Source: DAIQNV01 sp038748775 (GTDB taxonomy: Bacteria > Planctomycetota > Phycisphaerae > Phycisphaerales > UBA1924). From it: a DNA stretch of 64,000 nt. The stretch is from NCBI GenBank assembly GCA_038748775.1, contig JBCDIT010000002.1, positions 463,432 to 527,431 on the forward strand, given 5' to 3'. The notes beneath the pieces are model-generated. The model worked only from the letters and a program-made list of their open reading frames with translations. It searched no databases and was not told the origin of the DNA. A program made the translations under genes and the position numbers. Positions 1 to 9,825 of the stretch are shown here, in pieces; the first letter of the stretch is position 1; every line of letters begins with the position of its first letter.

Positions 1-2
1 CC

Positions 3-875
3 GAGAACTATTCGTGCGCCGGCTCGCCCTACTGGGCTGCAAAGGGCCTGCTTATGCTCGCGCTCGATCCCACGCACGCGTTCTTCACCGAGGCCGAACG
101 CCCGATGCCCTCCGAGTCTGACGGAGAGCGACACGTTAAGGCGCCGGGCTGGGCCATCGTGCGCCGCAAGGGCGATTCGATGGTTGTGAACGCAGGCGGT
201 GGGTCGTCGATGTCGATCCTTCAGCGCTTCGGGCCGTTCAAATGGGGCAAACTCGTCTACCGCACCAGCGTCGCAGGGCTCATGGCGGCAGGTCCCGAGG
301 GTGACCCTTGCGACTGTGGCCTCGTCGCCAAACTCGAGGGCACCGAGCGATTCGTGGGCCGGCACAACCCGATCCCGATCGCCGTGGAGAGCGATCGAAT
401 CGTGTGTCAGTATCAACTGGGCATTCCATACGAGGAGATGAACGCTTCCGTGCGGACCCATCTGTGGTGGCGAGGCGACTGGTTCATCGCCTTGCATCTC
501 GGGGTGAGCTACCAGCCCACCGTGTTCCGCGCCGGTGCGTTCGCGCTCGCCGATCCCACGTCGGCGAGCCAAGAGCGTGAAATCGCGACAGCCGCCAACG
601 ACCGCTGGCGCACTGAAACCAAGGCGTTGCTCGGATTCAACGTGACCGGTGTCAGCGAAGCGACCGGACGCCAGCACCTCTACTCTGACAAACACGCGTT
701 GCCCTACGTCGAGTCGGGCGTGGTCGACGGGCGCTTCGCCCTGGCCCATGCCTGGTCGCTCGGCCCCACCGGTGTTCCGAGCGTGCTCGAGGCGGATCGC
801 ATCGCTGGCGGGACCCTCGAAATCAGGATCGACGGCAGCCCGATCGCGCTCACCGCCGAGCCCTGGGACGCCTGA
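3..875 (+). CDS. DUF2264 domain protein, C-terminal part
   Basis: The reading frame is already open at the left edge, so the 5' end lies outside the window. The first visible residues read ENYSCAGSPYWAAKGLL, which matches the conserved 'NYSSPGSPYWxxKAFL' stretch of DUF2264, an alpha/alpha-toroid family linked to polysaccharide or uronic-acid metabolism. About 290 residues are visible; family members are usually several hundred residues longer. The ATG at 54 is an internal methionine, because the conserved motif continues upstream of it. The gene is followed after 80 bases by the oxoprolinase gene on the same strand. The family assignment rests on this motif alone, and no catalytic residues were identified. 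Confidence 0.72.
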   Translation, partial: ENYSCAGSPYWAAKGLLMLALDPTHAFFTEAERPMPSESDGERHVKAPGWAIVRRKGDSMVVNAGGGSSMSILQRFGPFKWGKLVYRTSVAGLMAAGPEGDPCDCGLVAKLEGTERFVGRHNPIPIAVESDRIVCQYQLGIPYEEMNASVRTHLWWRGDWFIALHLGVSYQPTVFRAGAFALADPTSASQEREIATAANDRWRTETKALLGFNVTGVSEATGRQHLYSDKHALPYVESGVVDGRFALAHAWSLGPTGVPSVLEADRIAGGTLEIRIDGSPIALTAEPWDA

Positions 876-955
876 GCGAGCCCGCCCCAGCCATCCAATC
901 ACACCACTCGTGACCAGCAACATCCGTCGACGCGCGTTCGTACGATGTCGGGCCG

Positions 956-3900
956 ATGGAACAGTCCGAGCACACCTGGCGTATCGCCGTCGACGTCGGC
1001 GGCACCTTCACCGACTGCGTCGCGTTCGATCCATCCGGACGTCCTCGCACCGCGAAGGTCCTCAGCACCGGTGCGCTCCGGTTGACCATCGCCGAGCGGG
1101 ATGGTGACCGAATCCGTCTCGACGCGGCGCCCAGCACACTCATCGCGATCGACGGTGGGACGATCTGCGAACCCGGAGGCGCCCCGGTCCGTGTCAGCCT
1201 GAACGAAGATAGCTCTATCACGATCGAATCAGATGTCCCTGATCGGTGGCAACCCGGGACCACCGTCGAACTCTCGACGGACGAGCCGGCACCGATTTTC
1301 GCCGCGAGGCTCATCACCGAAACACCCCGAGCCAGTCCGCTCCCGCCCTGTGAGTTCCGCCTCGCGACGACCCGGGCGACCAACGCTCTTCTGACACGCG
1401 AGTCGGCCCCTTGCGCTCTGTTCGTCACCGAGGGGTTTCGCGACATCCTGAAAATCGGCAACCAGCAACGACCCGATATATACGCAAGGTCCGTTGTCCT
1501 GCCCCGCCCCCTCACCGAATCGACGTACGGAATCCAAGGGCGAACCGACCCAACGCGAGCCATCATCGATCCGCTCGATGAAGACGCGCTGCGCGACGCC
1601 GCAGCCGACGCGAGGGCTCGCGGCATCGAAACCGCCGCAGTGTGCCTCATCGGAGCGTGGGCCAACCCGGCGCAGGAACGCCGCGCAGGCGAGGTTCTGC
1701 GAGAACAGGGCTTCGACGTCGTCGTGACCTCCGCGTCGCTCATCCCGAGGGTCGGGTTGCTCGACCGCGCGCGCGCCAGCGTGATCGAGGCATCGCTCGA
1801 ACCGATCATCGGCGCGTACCTCCGGCAGGTCGGCGGACCGCTCCGCGTATCCCACGGTGAATCGTTCGACGTCCTCACCAGCGCCGGCGGCCTCCGTCCC
1901 GCCAAGGCGTACCGACCCATCGACTCGCTCCTCTCGGGTCCCGCCGGAGGGCTTGTCGGCGCTGGGGAGGTCGGCCGGCGAGAGGGCTTCGAACGTCTGA
2001 TCGCCTTCGATATGGGAGGGACATCGACCGACGTCTCCAGGCTCGAAGGCGGCAGGGCCCTCACGCCCAAGCACACAGTGGGGGGCTTCGAGATTGCGAG
2101 GCCCGCCGTCGCGATCGAAACCGTCGCGGCCGGTGGCGGCTCGATCTGTACGCTGCGCGAGGGCCGGCTCGCCGTGGGCCCGGCCAGCGCCGGCGCCGAC
2201 CCAGGGCCGGCGTGCTACGGCGGCGGCGGGCCACTCACGATCACCGACATCAACGTCCTCGCGGGCCGCGTCGACGCCTCGTGCTTCGGAATCCCGATCG
2301 ATCCGTGCCTCGCCGACGAAGCCCTCGAAGGCATCCGGGTCGAGCTTTCCAAAGCCGGCGAACCGTTCGAGCGCGATGCACTTATCTCTGGCTTTCTCGA
2401 ACTCGCCAACGAACGCATGGCCGAGGCCATCCGGGGCGTCTCGGTGCGCAAGGGGTACAACCCCAGCGACCACGCGCTGATTGCCTTCGGAGGCGCCGGT
2501 CCCCAGCACGCGTGCGAGGTCGCGGACCGCCTAGGCATCCCCACAGTCCTCGTCCCCGATCACGCGAGCGTCCTGAGCGCCGTCGGGCTGAGTGTCGCGG
2601 CGCCCGAGGTGATCATGGAACGCACCGTGATCGTCCCGCTCAAGGGCCGCGAGGCGGATATCGAGCTGTGGTTCGCCGATCTCGAACGCGATGCACTCCG
2701 CGACCTCGCGGCCGACGCAACCGTCCGCCGCGTCGCGAGTCTTCGTCTCCAAGGACAAGAAACCACACTCGACGTGGACGTGACGGACGCGTCAGCGTTA
2801 CAAGGGAGTTTCGCACACGAGTATCAACGCGAGCACGCAACCTTCCCCGATCGTCCGATCGAGGTCGTCACACTCACCGTCATCGCAACCGCGAAGCGCA
2901 GGGAGCAGGCTCACTTCGAGAGGACGACTCCTCCACAAGCACGTGAAGTCTCGACGCGTTCTGTGCTCGATGCCGGAAGCCGCGTCGAAGCCACCATCTC
3001 TCATCGCGACGCATTGGGCCCGAGCGATAGTGTCCATGGGCCGGCGGTCATCACCGAGCCTCAGACGCAAACGTGGCTACCCGAGGGCTGGTCCTGCACG
3101 CGATCCGAAGCCGGAGCGCTGATACTCCGGGCCGCCGCGGCTCCCGCTGCCCACACCGATCGCCACGACGTCCTCTCGCGCGAGATCATCATCCATCGCC
3201 TCGCATCGATCGCCGAGCAGATGGGCGACGCTCTGGAACGAGCCGCAATCTCGGTCAACGTGAAAGACCGCCGTGATTACTCGTGCGCCGTCCACGACAC
3301 GCAGGGTCGTGTCGTGAGCAGCGCCGACCATATGCCTGTGCATCTCGGGGCGCTCGGAGCGTGCGTTGCCCGCGTGCTTGAGGAGTTGGGCCCACTCTCC
3401 CCGGGCCAAGCGGCGCTCACCAACCACCCAGCGTTCGGTGGCTCGCACCTCCCCGACCTCACGGTCGTGCAGCCCGTCTTCGATGACCGCGAAACGCTCG
3501 CCGGCTACGTGTCCAGCCGAGCGCACCACGCCGAGATCGGGGGCGTGTCCCCGGGGTCCATGCCGCCCGACGCGGAGTGCCTCGCCCAAGAAGGAGTCCC
3601 CATCCGCCCGACGCTCGTCGCGAACGACGGTTTGCTGAACACCGATCTCGTGACCAAGCTCCTCGTCGAACACGATTTCCCCACGCGAGCGCTCGAGCAC
3701 AACCTCGCCGATCTCGGCGCGGCCATCAGCGCCGGCACCCGCGCCGCGATGTCGGTCGCGGCTCTCATTTCCCGCGAGGGGCGCGAGTCTGTGCAGGGCG
3801 CCATGGCGTGGATCATCGATCACACCGCGTCTCTCGTCCGCAAAACGCTCGCTCGTCTCGACCTCTCCGGTCGAACCGTGATTGAGCATCTGGACGGCGG

Positions 3901-4744
3901 CGCCGAACTCCATATCGCTGTCGAAGGTGTCGAAGGAGGCGGGCTCAAGGTCGACTTCACCGGGACCTCTGGCGTTCAAAGGGGCAACCTCAACGCGCCG
4001 TTCGCAGTCACACGCAGCGCGATCGCCTACGTCGTCCGCCTCGTGCTCGATCGTCCCATCACGCTCAACGACGGTCTTCTTGATCCCATCCAGATCATCG
4101 CGCCCGAGGGGACCATGGTGAACCCGAAGTTCGCCTCAAACGATCGCGAATCGCCTCCAGTCGCCGGTGGAAACGTCGAAACCAGTCAACGCATCGTTGA
4201 GGCCCTCATCCGTGCGTTCGGCTTGCTCGCCGGCGGCGCCGGGACCATGAACAACCTGTTGATCGGCAACGATCGATTCAGCGTCTACGAAACGCTCGGG
4301 AGCGGATGCGGCGCCTCGCCAGAGGGGGGCGGGGCCGACAGCGTGCACCAGCACATGTCGAACACCGCGATCACCGACGCCGAGGTCCTCGAGACCCGTC
4401 ACCCGCTCCGCGTGAGGAGGTTCGAGGTCAGGCGAGGCTCCGGGGGCGAGGGCGTCCACCGAGGCGGCGATGGCATGACCCGCGAGATCGAAACCCTCGA
4501 ACCCGCCACGCTCACTCTGGTCACCCAACGCAGAACCGACGGCGCCCCGGGCCTCAGCGGTGGCGGCCCAGGCCAACCGGGCATCAACAGCGTGATCCGA
4601 ACCGACGGGGCCGAGTCAATGCTCGCATGGGCCGACCGAGCCGATCTCGCCCCGGGCGACCGGGTCAGGATCGACTCACCGGGCGGAGGAGCGATCGGCC
4701 TACCACCGACCCCGACGAGCAACAGCGCCGCACGAAACGAATGA
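956..4744 (+). CDS. Fused hydantoinase A/B (5-oxoprolinase-type) enzyme
   Basis: This 1262-residue protein joins both subunits of the hydantoinase/oxoprolinase family, as in eukaryotic and some bacterial ATP-dependent 5-oxoprolinases. HyuA part: an N-terminal ASKHA nucleotide-binding signature DVGGTFTDC near residue 13, a second phosphate motif DMGGTSTDVSR near 352, GGGSI near 392 and FGGAGPQHA near 520. HyuB part: starts near residue 735 and contains HPAFGGSHLPDLTVV and later GGNVETSQR. Such enzymes hydrolyse a lactam ring (5-oxoproline, hydantoin) with ATP; related HyuAB proteins include acetone and acetophenone carboxylases, so the exact substrate is open. The start is the ATG at 956, where homology begins. 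The protein is probably cytoplasmic, since no signal peptide is seen. It converges with the lipoprotein gene downstream. Confidence 0.88.
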   Translation: MEQSEHTWRIAVDVGGTFTDCVAFDPSGRPRTAKVLSTGALRLTIAERDGDRIRLDAAPSTLIAIDGGTICEPGGAPVRVSLNEDSSITIESDVPDRWQPGTTVELSTDEPAPIFAARLITETPRASPLPPCEFRLATTRATNALLTRESAPCALFVTEGFRDILKIGNQQRPDIYARSVVLPRPLTESTYGIQGRTDPTRAIIDPLDEDALRDAAADARARGIETAAVCLIGAWANPAQERRAGEVLREQGFDVVVTSASLIPRVGLLDRARASVIEASLEPIIGAYLRQVGGPLRVSHGESFDVLTSAGGLRPAKAYRPIDSLLSGPAGGLVGAGEVGRREGFERLIAFDMGGTSTDVSRLEGGRALTPKHTVGGFEIARPAVAIETVAAGGGSICTLREGRLAVGPASAGADPGPACYGGGGPLTITDINVLAGRVDASCFGIPIDPCLADEALEGIRVELSKAGEPFERDALISGFLELANERMAEAIRGVSVRKGYNPSDHALIAFGGAGPQHACEVADRLGIPTVLVPDHASVLSAVGLSVAAPEVIMERTVIVPLKGREADIELWFADLERDALRDLAADATVRRVASLRLQGQETTLDVDVTDASALQGSFAHEYQREHATFPDRPIEVVTLTVIATAKRREQAHFERTTPPQAREVSTRSVLDAGSRVEATISHRDALGPSDSVHGPAVITEPQTQTWLPEGWSCTRSEAGALILRAAAAPAAHTDRHDVLSREIIIHRLASIAEQMGDALERAAISVNVKDRRDYSCAVHDTQGRVVSSADHMPVHLGALGACVARVLEELGPLSPGQAALTNHPAFGGSHLPDLTVVQPVFDDRETLAGYVSSRAHHAEIGGVSPGSMPPDAECLAQEGVPIRPTLVANDGLLNTDLVTKLLVEHDFPTRALEHNLADLGAAISAGTRAAMSVAALISREGRESVQGAMAWIIDHTASLVRKTLARLDLSGRTVIEHLDGGAELHIAVEGVEGGGLKVDFTGTSGVQRGNLNAPFAVTRSAIAYVVRLVLDRPITLNDGLLDPIQIIAPEGTMVNPKFASNDRESPPVAGGNVETSQRIVEALIRAFGLLAGGAGTMNNLLIGNDRFSVYETLGSGCGASPEGGGADSVHQHMSNTAITDAEVLETRHPLRVRRFEVRRGSGGEGVHRGGDGMTREIETLEPATLTLVTQRRTDGAPGLSGGGPGQPGINSVIRTDGAESMLAWADRADLAPGDRVRIDSPGGGAIGLPPTPTSNSAARNE

Positions 4745-4790
4745 AGATCGATCGCCTTTCCGCGTTCGGCGTCTCAGCCACGTCCTGTCG

Positions 4791-5267
4791 TCACTCCACC
4801 CTCTCAAACTCGAACCGCTGTTCCTTCCCCGGCGCATTGACCGGGTCGGAGAGCACCACGACCAACCGCTCATCCGCGAGCCCGTACCAGAGCCGCGTCG
4901 GGAAATCCTTCTCGGTGTTCTCGTACAGCACGAAGTCGTGTCCGCGTTCGATCAATCCGAACGTCGCCGACATCTTGCCCTTGGGAAAGGGCGTCACCGA
5001 GGGCGCATCGCCGTTTCGGAACACCTCGAACTCATAGTGAGCAACCTCGCCCTCGCGGATCAACTCGCTGTACCCAACGACCATGTCACCGGTCGACATG
5101 TAGTCGGCGTTGAGCGTTCCGCCCCACGCCGAGCCGGACCACGACCCGGTCATCCAAGACATCGTGCCCGACGGCGACGAGCAAGCACCGGCGAACAGGA
5201 CCAAACAACCCAGAGCCGCGGCAAAACCGCGGAGGGGCGTACCGACAGGCTGTGTTCGATTCATCAT
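4791..5267 (-). CDS. Small lipoprotein, DUF6265-like
   Basis: The frame extends upstream, but the likely start is one of two adjacent ATGs at 5267/5264. From there a signal sequence runs (MMNRTQPVGTP..., then a hydrophobic stretch ending LVLFAGAC). The AGAC box is a slightly degenerate lipobox, so a lipid-anchored 158-residue product is plausible. The mature part begins with WMTGSWSGSAWGGTL and contains GYSELIREGEVAHYEF and FPKGKMSATF, resembling the DUF6265 beta-barrel-like family of unknown function. Its start lies 26 bases after the stop of the AraC-type regulator on the same strand, so the two may be co-transcribed. No enzymatic role can be stated. Confidence 0.65.
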   Translation of the reverse strand: MMNRTQPVGTPLRGFAAALGCLVLFAGACSSPSGTMSWMTGSWSGSAWGGTLNADYMSTGDMVVGYSELIREGEVAHYEFEVFRNGDAPSVTPFPKGKMSATFGLIERGHDFVLYENTEKDFPTRLWYGLADERLVVVLSDPVNAPGKEQRFEFERVE

Positions 5268-5293
5268 CGCCCGAGGGTACAAATCGATGGGGG

Positions 5294-6121
5294 TCAAGTA
5301 TTGGACAAATCCGACACGTCGAAGGGTTTGGCGAACCCGTCCGCCCACGTCGTTTGCTCCCGCCGAAAACGCTCGGGCGTGGTGCCCGCAAGCAAACCGA
5401 AATCGCGGATGAGGTGCGGCTGGTCGCAGTAGCCGTGGGCCGCCGCGATCGACGCGGTACTCCGCGTCCGAGGGGCGTTCGTGAGTTCGGTCACGACACC
5501 GGCAAAGCGCAGCACGCGATGCATGAACTTCGGGCCCACTCCAACGGTTGCGAGGAAGCGCCTCTCAAGCGTGCGCGTGGAAACGCCAAGGCCCGATGAG
5601 ATCGTCGAGATATCAACGTCGCCCACCGCATGCAATCGCTCCATCGTCGCGCCCACACTCGGGTGAGCGCGCCGTTGCGACCCAAGGAGCTTCATCAGTT
5701 CATCGATCGTGCGGTCCACCCGGCTCGTAGCGGCGTCACGCGCGGCCGCGTCGGACAGCCGAGCGTGCAGCCCAGGACTCAGATCCCCCAACGCGACATC
5801 GTGGTGGAGCAACTCTGCAGGTGGCACGCCGGTCAACGCGTGCAACCCCGCCGGCTCGAAACGGATCCCCAGCAGAGACGTGACTTCGCCCGGTTCGACC
5901 ATCATCGGCCCGGTGAGCTGACCGACCGCGATCGCCGGTTCTTGCACACGATCGAGACCGTTGTCGATCCGCTTTGATCGATCTCCAAGATTGAAGATGA
6001 ACTCTGGACAGCCGTCCGGAACGATTCGCTCAAGGGAACCGTCGCTGAGCCCCTTTATCGTCCAGATCGCCCGGACGAACGGGCGGAGTTCCGTCGGTGG
6101 CCTGACGTCGCGGTAGATCAC
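5294..6121 (-). CDS. AraC-family regulator with DUF6597-like N-terminal domain
   Basis: The protein begins VIYRDVRPPTELRPFVRAIW, the typical N-terminus of AraC regulators with the DUF6597 domain. The C-terminal third carries an AraC double helix-turn-helix: LGVSTRTLERRFLATVGVGP, then RTRSTASIAAAHGYCDQPHL and RDFGLLAGTTPERFRRE. It is expected to bind DNA and respond to an unknown ligand. The frame is open to a TTG at 6151; I chose the GTG at 6121 because homology starts there, but neither start has a clear ribosome-binding site. It is transcribed towards the small lipoprotein gene, a possible target or partner. Confidence 0.8.
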   Translation of the reverse strand: MIYRDVRPPTELRPFVRAIWTIKGLSDGSLERIVPDGCPEFIFNLGDRSKRIDNGLDRVQEPAIAVGQLTGPMMVEPGEVTSLLGIRFEPAGLHALTGVPPAELLHHDVALGDLSPGLHARLSDAAARDAATSRVDRTIDELMKLLGSQRRAHPSVGATMERLHAVGDVDISTISSGLGVSTRTLERRFLATVGVGPKFMHRVLRFAGVVTELTNAPRTRSTASIAAAHGYCDQPHLIRDFGLLAGTTPERFRREQTTWADGFAKPFDVSDLSNT

Positions 6122-6178
6122 GCGTGAGAGCCTACCCAGAACCAACGACAAACTACAGGTTCATTCTGGCCGAGGCGA

Positions 6179-7207
6179 TCAGAGCACTTCTGCGATCTGA
6201 ATCGCGTTGAGCGCCGCGCCCTTACGCAATTGATCCCCGCTGCACATCAAATCGAACCGCAAAGCCCGTCCCGATTCGTCCAGCGCGGCGCCCGCATCGG
6301 GCCGGACGCGACCCACGAGCACGTTATCCATGCCCGAGGCCCGCCGGGGTGTCGGAAAGTGGTTTCGTTCACGATCGTCGATCAGCTCGACGCCAGGCCC
6401 CTCACTGATCGCGCCCCGCAGCTCCGAAACACTCGCCGGCGTGTCGAGCGTGATGTTGATCGACTCGGTGTGCGCCCTGAGCACCGGAACGCGCACGCAC
6501 GTCGCAGTGATCTCGACACCGTCATCCGCCCAGATCTTCCGCGTTTCGCGGATGAGCTTCTCTTCTTCGGTGTTCCGCCCTGTCTCCGGGTTGATCGGCG
6601 AGTCATGACTGAACACGTTGAACGCGCACACGTCGCTGAACACCGCCGGCTCGGGCGTCCGGTCGTCCAAGACCGCCCTGGTCTGATCGACCAGTTCATC
6701 CATCGCCGCGGCTCCCGCACCCGACACAGCCTGATACGTGCTGACCACGAGCCGCCCGCACCCGAAGCGTTCCCGGATGGGCGTCAGCGCCATCAGCATG
6801 ATGATCGTCGAACAATTGGGGTTCGCGATAAGCCGCCCCGGGCCGGCGTCGATCGCGTCCGCGTTGATCTCCGGGACCACCAGTGGGACGCCCGGGTCCA
6901 TTCGGAATGCAGAGGAGTTGTCCACGACATCGACGCCCTTGGCCCGGATGATCGGTGCCCACTCCCGCGCCGCGTCGGAACTCGCCGCGAGCAGCGCGAC
7001 GCCGGCACCGTCGAAGGCGCCCTCGCCTACCTCGGTGACGCCGACCGAGCCCGCGCCGTAGGAGAGACGCCGCCCGGCCGACCTCGCCGAGGCCAGCGCC
7101 CGGATCCGCTCCGCCGGGACGCCTCGATCGTGCAAAATCGAGAGCATCTCGAGACCAACAGCCCCGGTCGCCCCGACGATCGCGATGTCTGTGCTGGCCA
7201 GATCCAT
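6179..7207 (-). CDS. asd: Aspartate-semialdehyde dehydrogenase
   Basis: This enzyme makes L-aspartate 4-semialdehyde from aspartyl phosphate with NADPH, the common step to threonine, methionine and lysine. The 342-residue protein has an N-terminal dinucleotide motif AIVGATGAVG (residues 9-18), the phosphate-site segment DNSSAFRMD (97-105) and the catalytic cysteine in ANPNCSTI (Cys132). The length is normal for the bacterial single-domain family. The ATG start lies downstream of a weak AGGA-like sequence. It is divergent from thrA across about 140 bases, so two genes of the aspartate pathway share a control region. Confidence 0.96.
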   Translation of the reverse strand: MDLASTDIAIVGATGAVGLEMLSILHDRGVPAERIRALASARSAGRRLSYGAGSVGVTEVGEGAFDGAGVALLAASSDAAREWAPIIRAKGVDVVDNSSAFRMDPGVPLVVPEINADAIDAGPGRLIANPNCSTIIMLMALTPIRERFGCGRLVVSTYQAVSGAGAAAMDELVDQTRAVLDDRTPEPAVFSDVCAFNVFSHDSPINPETGRNTEEEKLIRETRKIWADDGVEITATCVRVPVLRAHTESINITLDTPASVSELRGAISEGPGVELIDDRERNHFPTPRRASGMDNVLVGRVRPDAGAALDESGRALRFDLMCSGDQLRKGAALNAIQIAEVL

Positions 7208-7344
7208 CTCGTTTCCTATCCGATTCGTGCCCGCCCCGGTTCGATCCGGAGCCAGACCACATTATGATCCGCCACCTTGAATCGGCCCGTTATCGTGCCG
7301 AGGAAAGGCGCCCGGGCATCGCCAGGGCACACCGGGGACTTCAG
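7208..7344. promoter_or_regulatory. Divergent asd / thrA control region
   Basis: This 137-base spacer separates two divergently transcribed aspartate-pathway genes and must hold promoters for both. A TATGAT hexamer at 7263-7268 could be a -10 element for thrA, but no convincing -35 is visible 17 bases upstream. I see no leader peptide rich in Thr or Ile codons and no attenuator hairpin here, unlike the ilv operon. Confidence 0.35.
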
Positions 7345-9825
7345 ATGAGCGATTGGACGGTCTATAAGTTCGGCGGGACCAGCGTGAAAGGCGCCGAACG
7401 CCTCCGCCGCGCCGCCGACTTGGTCCGGAAATCCCCCGGGCCGGTTGTTACCGTCGTTTCCGCGATGGGCGGCGTCACCAACCTCCTCGTTCGCGCTGTA
7501 GAACACAGCCGACAGGGCCTCGTCGACCACGACACGGTTCGTGCCATCCGAGACGCTCACCACGAAGTCGCCGGCACGTTCGGGATCAGTCTTGACCCGA
7601 TCGACGCCGTCTTCGAGGAACTCGAAGCCCTGCTCACGGCCGCCGCGACCCTCCGCGGCGCCTCGCCACAGCTCCGAGACCGCGTCCTCGTCACCGGTGA
7701 GCGGCTTTCCGCCCGGCTGCTTGCCGCGATCCTCAACTCAGACGGTGCCGAAGCGACTGCCATCGACGCCGATACCTTCTTAGAAACCGACGACCATCAC
7801 GGCGAAGCTTCTCCGTTGTTCGGAGTCTTTGAGGCTTCCGCCCACGCCGCTCTCTCGCCGCTCCTGGAAGAAGGTCAACTCCCGGTCGTCACCGGGTTCT
7901 GCGGCCGTGCGCCCTGCGGCTCGACTACCACCCTTGGTCGAGGCGGGAGCGATTACTCGGCCACGCTCATCGCGTCGGCGATCGATGCGCAGGAGGTCGT
8001 GATCTGGACCGACGTACCGGGCGTCTACTCCGCACACCCGGGCGTCGTGGCCGGAGCCCGTGTGGTTCCACAACTCAACTATCGTGAAGCGGGCGAACTG
8101 GCGTACTACGGCGCCAAGGTGCTCCACCCCCGCACGCTCCAGCCGCTCATCAAGCAGAGCATCCCCGCGACGATCAAGAGCACGTTCGACCCCGAAGCCC
8201 CGGGCACCCGGATCGATCGCACTGTGACGCCCGGTGCGCATCCCGTCAAGGGTGTCAGCGCCGTTGGTGGGCATGCCCTGATCAGTCTCGAGGGCACCGG
8301 CATGGCGGGCGTCCCGGGTATCGCCCAGCGCGTCTTCGCAACGATGTCCCAAGCGGGCATCAGCGTCACGATGATCAGCCAGTCAAGCTCCGAGTCGTCG
8401 GTCTGCATCGCCGTGCCGAGCGAACGGGCGACCGACGGCGTGCTCGCCCTCCGCGAGGCCTTCCGTCTCGACCTCGGCCGTGGTGATATCGAAGACATCC
8501 GCGTCGAGCCGGACGTATCGCTGGTCGCCGCTGTCGGGCTGGGTATGCACTACGCGACCGGCGTCGCCGGGCGCGTCTTCTCCAGCCTCGGCCGAGCCGG
8601 CGTGAACGTGCGTGCTATCGCCCAGGGCGCCTCCGAGCTCAATATCACGTTCACCGTTGACAACGCTCAGAGCGACGACGCCGTCCGTACGCTCCACGAC
8701 GAGTTCGGCTTGCACAACGCCGACCCCAACGCACCGGTGTCCGGTCACGCCGATATCGTGCTCGTCGGTTTCGGTGGCGTCGGCAAAGCACTCGCAAGGC
8801 AGATCGAAGTGCAAGCCGGACCCGCAAGACTCGTCGCCGTCGTTGATCGTCGCGGCGCGATGCTCAACCCATCCGGTCTTTCATCCGAGCAACTCGAACG
8901 CATCCGCACCGTGAAGGCCGAAGGCGGCTCGGTCGCGAGCGTCGACGGGGGCGTCGAGACCTGTGATCCGGTTGAGTTCGTCCGCGCCGCGCCCGCCTCG
9001 GGCCTCCGCACACCGATCGTGGTGGACGTCGCCGATGGCGATACGTCCGCGCTCCACGTCGCGGCCCTCGAATCCGGCGCCGACGTCGTGACCGCGAACA
9101 AGGCGCCGCTCGCGAGCCCTCAGGCTCGCTATCGCCAACTCACCGATGCCGCGAGCGCCGCCGGCCGGCGCATCCGCGCCGAGGCAACGGTCGGCGCCGG
9201 CCTGCCCATCATCGACACCATCGAGCAACTCGTCGCCAGCGGAGACCGGATCCGTCGCCTCGAAGGCTGTCTCTCGGGAACGCTGACGTATGTCCTGGGC
9301 CGCGTTGGCGCCGGCGATACGCTCGCGACCGTCCTCCAAGACGCCAGCGACAACGGGTACCTCGAGCCCAACCCGCTCGTCGACCTCTCGGGCGAAGACG
9401 TGCTCCGCAAGGCGATCATCTTGAGCCGCACCGCAGGGCTCGATGTCGCCGACGACCAGATCGCCTGCGAAGGGCTCGTGGATCGCTCCGCCATCGATTG
9501 GGCGGCCCCCGCGCCAAGCTTCGACGAGATCATCGACCGCTGCGCCCCGCTCGTCGAGGGTGTGAACAACGCCCAGCGCGAGGGCGCCGTCCTCCGCTAC
9601 GTCGCGGTTGTCGAACCCGGGACCGTCGTTGTCAAACCCCGAGCCGTCGATCCTGCCTCGCCCCTCGGTCGCCTCGACGGGACCGACAACATGCTCCTGA
9701 TCCACTCCGATCGCTACGCCACAAGCCCCTTGGTGATCTCCGGACCGGGCGCCGGCGTCGAAGTCACGGCGATGGGTGTCCTCACCGACATCCTCCGCCT
9801 CATCGCGGAGCGTCACGCCCTATGA
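7345..9825 (+). CDS. thrA: Bifunctional aspartate kinase / homoserine dehydrogenase
   Basis: The 826-residue fusion carries out the first and third steps of the aspartate-to-threonine pathway. The kinase part begins YKFGGTSVKG at residue 7 and has GRGGSDYSATLIAS near residue 200. Two ACT-like regulatory segments follow (SLEGTGMAGVPGIAQRVF and VGLGMHYATGVAGRVFSSLG). The homoserine dehydrogenase part starts near residue 470 with DIVLVGFGGVGKAL and contains LEGCLSGTLTYVLGRV. The frame opens at 7264, but I chose the ATG at 7345 because the kinase motif follows at once and a GGGGA lies just upstream. The stop overlaps the thrB start (ATGA), which indicates translational coupling. The ACT segments suggest feedback control by threonine. 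Confidence 0.96.
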   Translation: MSDWTVYKFGGTSVKGAERLRRAADLVRKSPGPVVTVVSAMGGVTNLLVRAVEHSRQGLVDHDTVRAIRDAHHEVAGTFGISLDPIDAVFEELEALLTAAATLRGASPQLRDRVLVTGERLSARLLAAILNSDGAEATAIDADTFLETDDHHGEASPLFGVFEASAHAALSPLLEEGQLPVVTGFCGRAPCGSTTTLGRGGSDYSATLIASAIDAQEVVIWTDVPGVYSAHPGVVAGARVVPQLNYREAGELAYYGAKVLHPRTLQPLIKQSIPATIKSTFDPEAPGTRIDRTVTPGAHPVKGVSAVGGHALISLEGTGMAGVPGIAQRVFATMSQAGISVTMISQSSSESSVCIAVPSERATDGVLALREAFRLDLGRGDIEDIRVEPDVSLVAAVGLGMHYATGVAGRVFSSLGRAGVNVRAIAQGASELNITFTVDNAQSDDAVRTLHDEFGLHNADPNAPVSGHADIVLVGFGGVGKALARQIEVQAGPARLVAVVDRRGAMLNPSGLSSEQLERIRTVKAEGGSVASVDGGVETCDPVEFVRAAPASGLRTPIVVDVADGDTSALHVAALESGADVVTANKAPLASPQARYRQLTDAASAAGRRIRAEATVGAGLPIIDTIEQLVASGDRIRRLEGCLSGTLTYVLGRVGAGDTLATVLQDASDNGYLEPNPLVDLSGEDVLRKAIILSRTAGLDVADDQIACEGLVDRSAIDWAAPAPSFDEIIDRCAPLVEGVNNAQREGAVLRYVAVVEPGTVVVKPRAVDPASPLGRLDGTDNMLLIHSDRYATSPLVISGPGAGVEVTAMGVLTDILRLIAERHAL

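Noticed and set aside
850..2509. Two long minus-strand frames over the oxoprolinase gene
   Set aside because: Shadow frames of a clear HyuA coding sequence.
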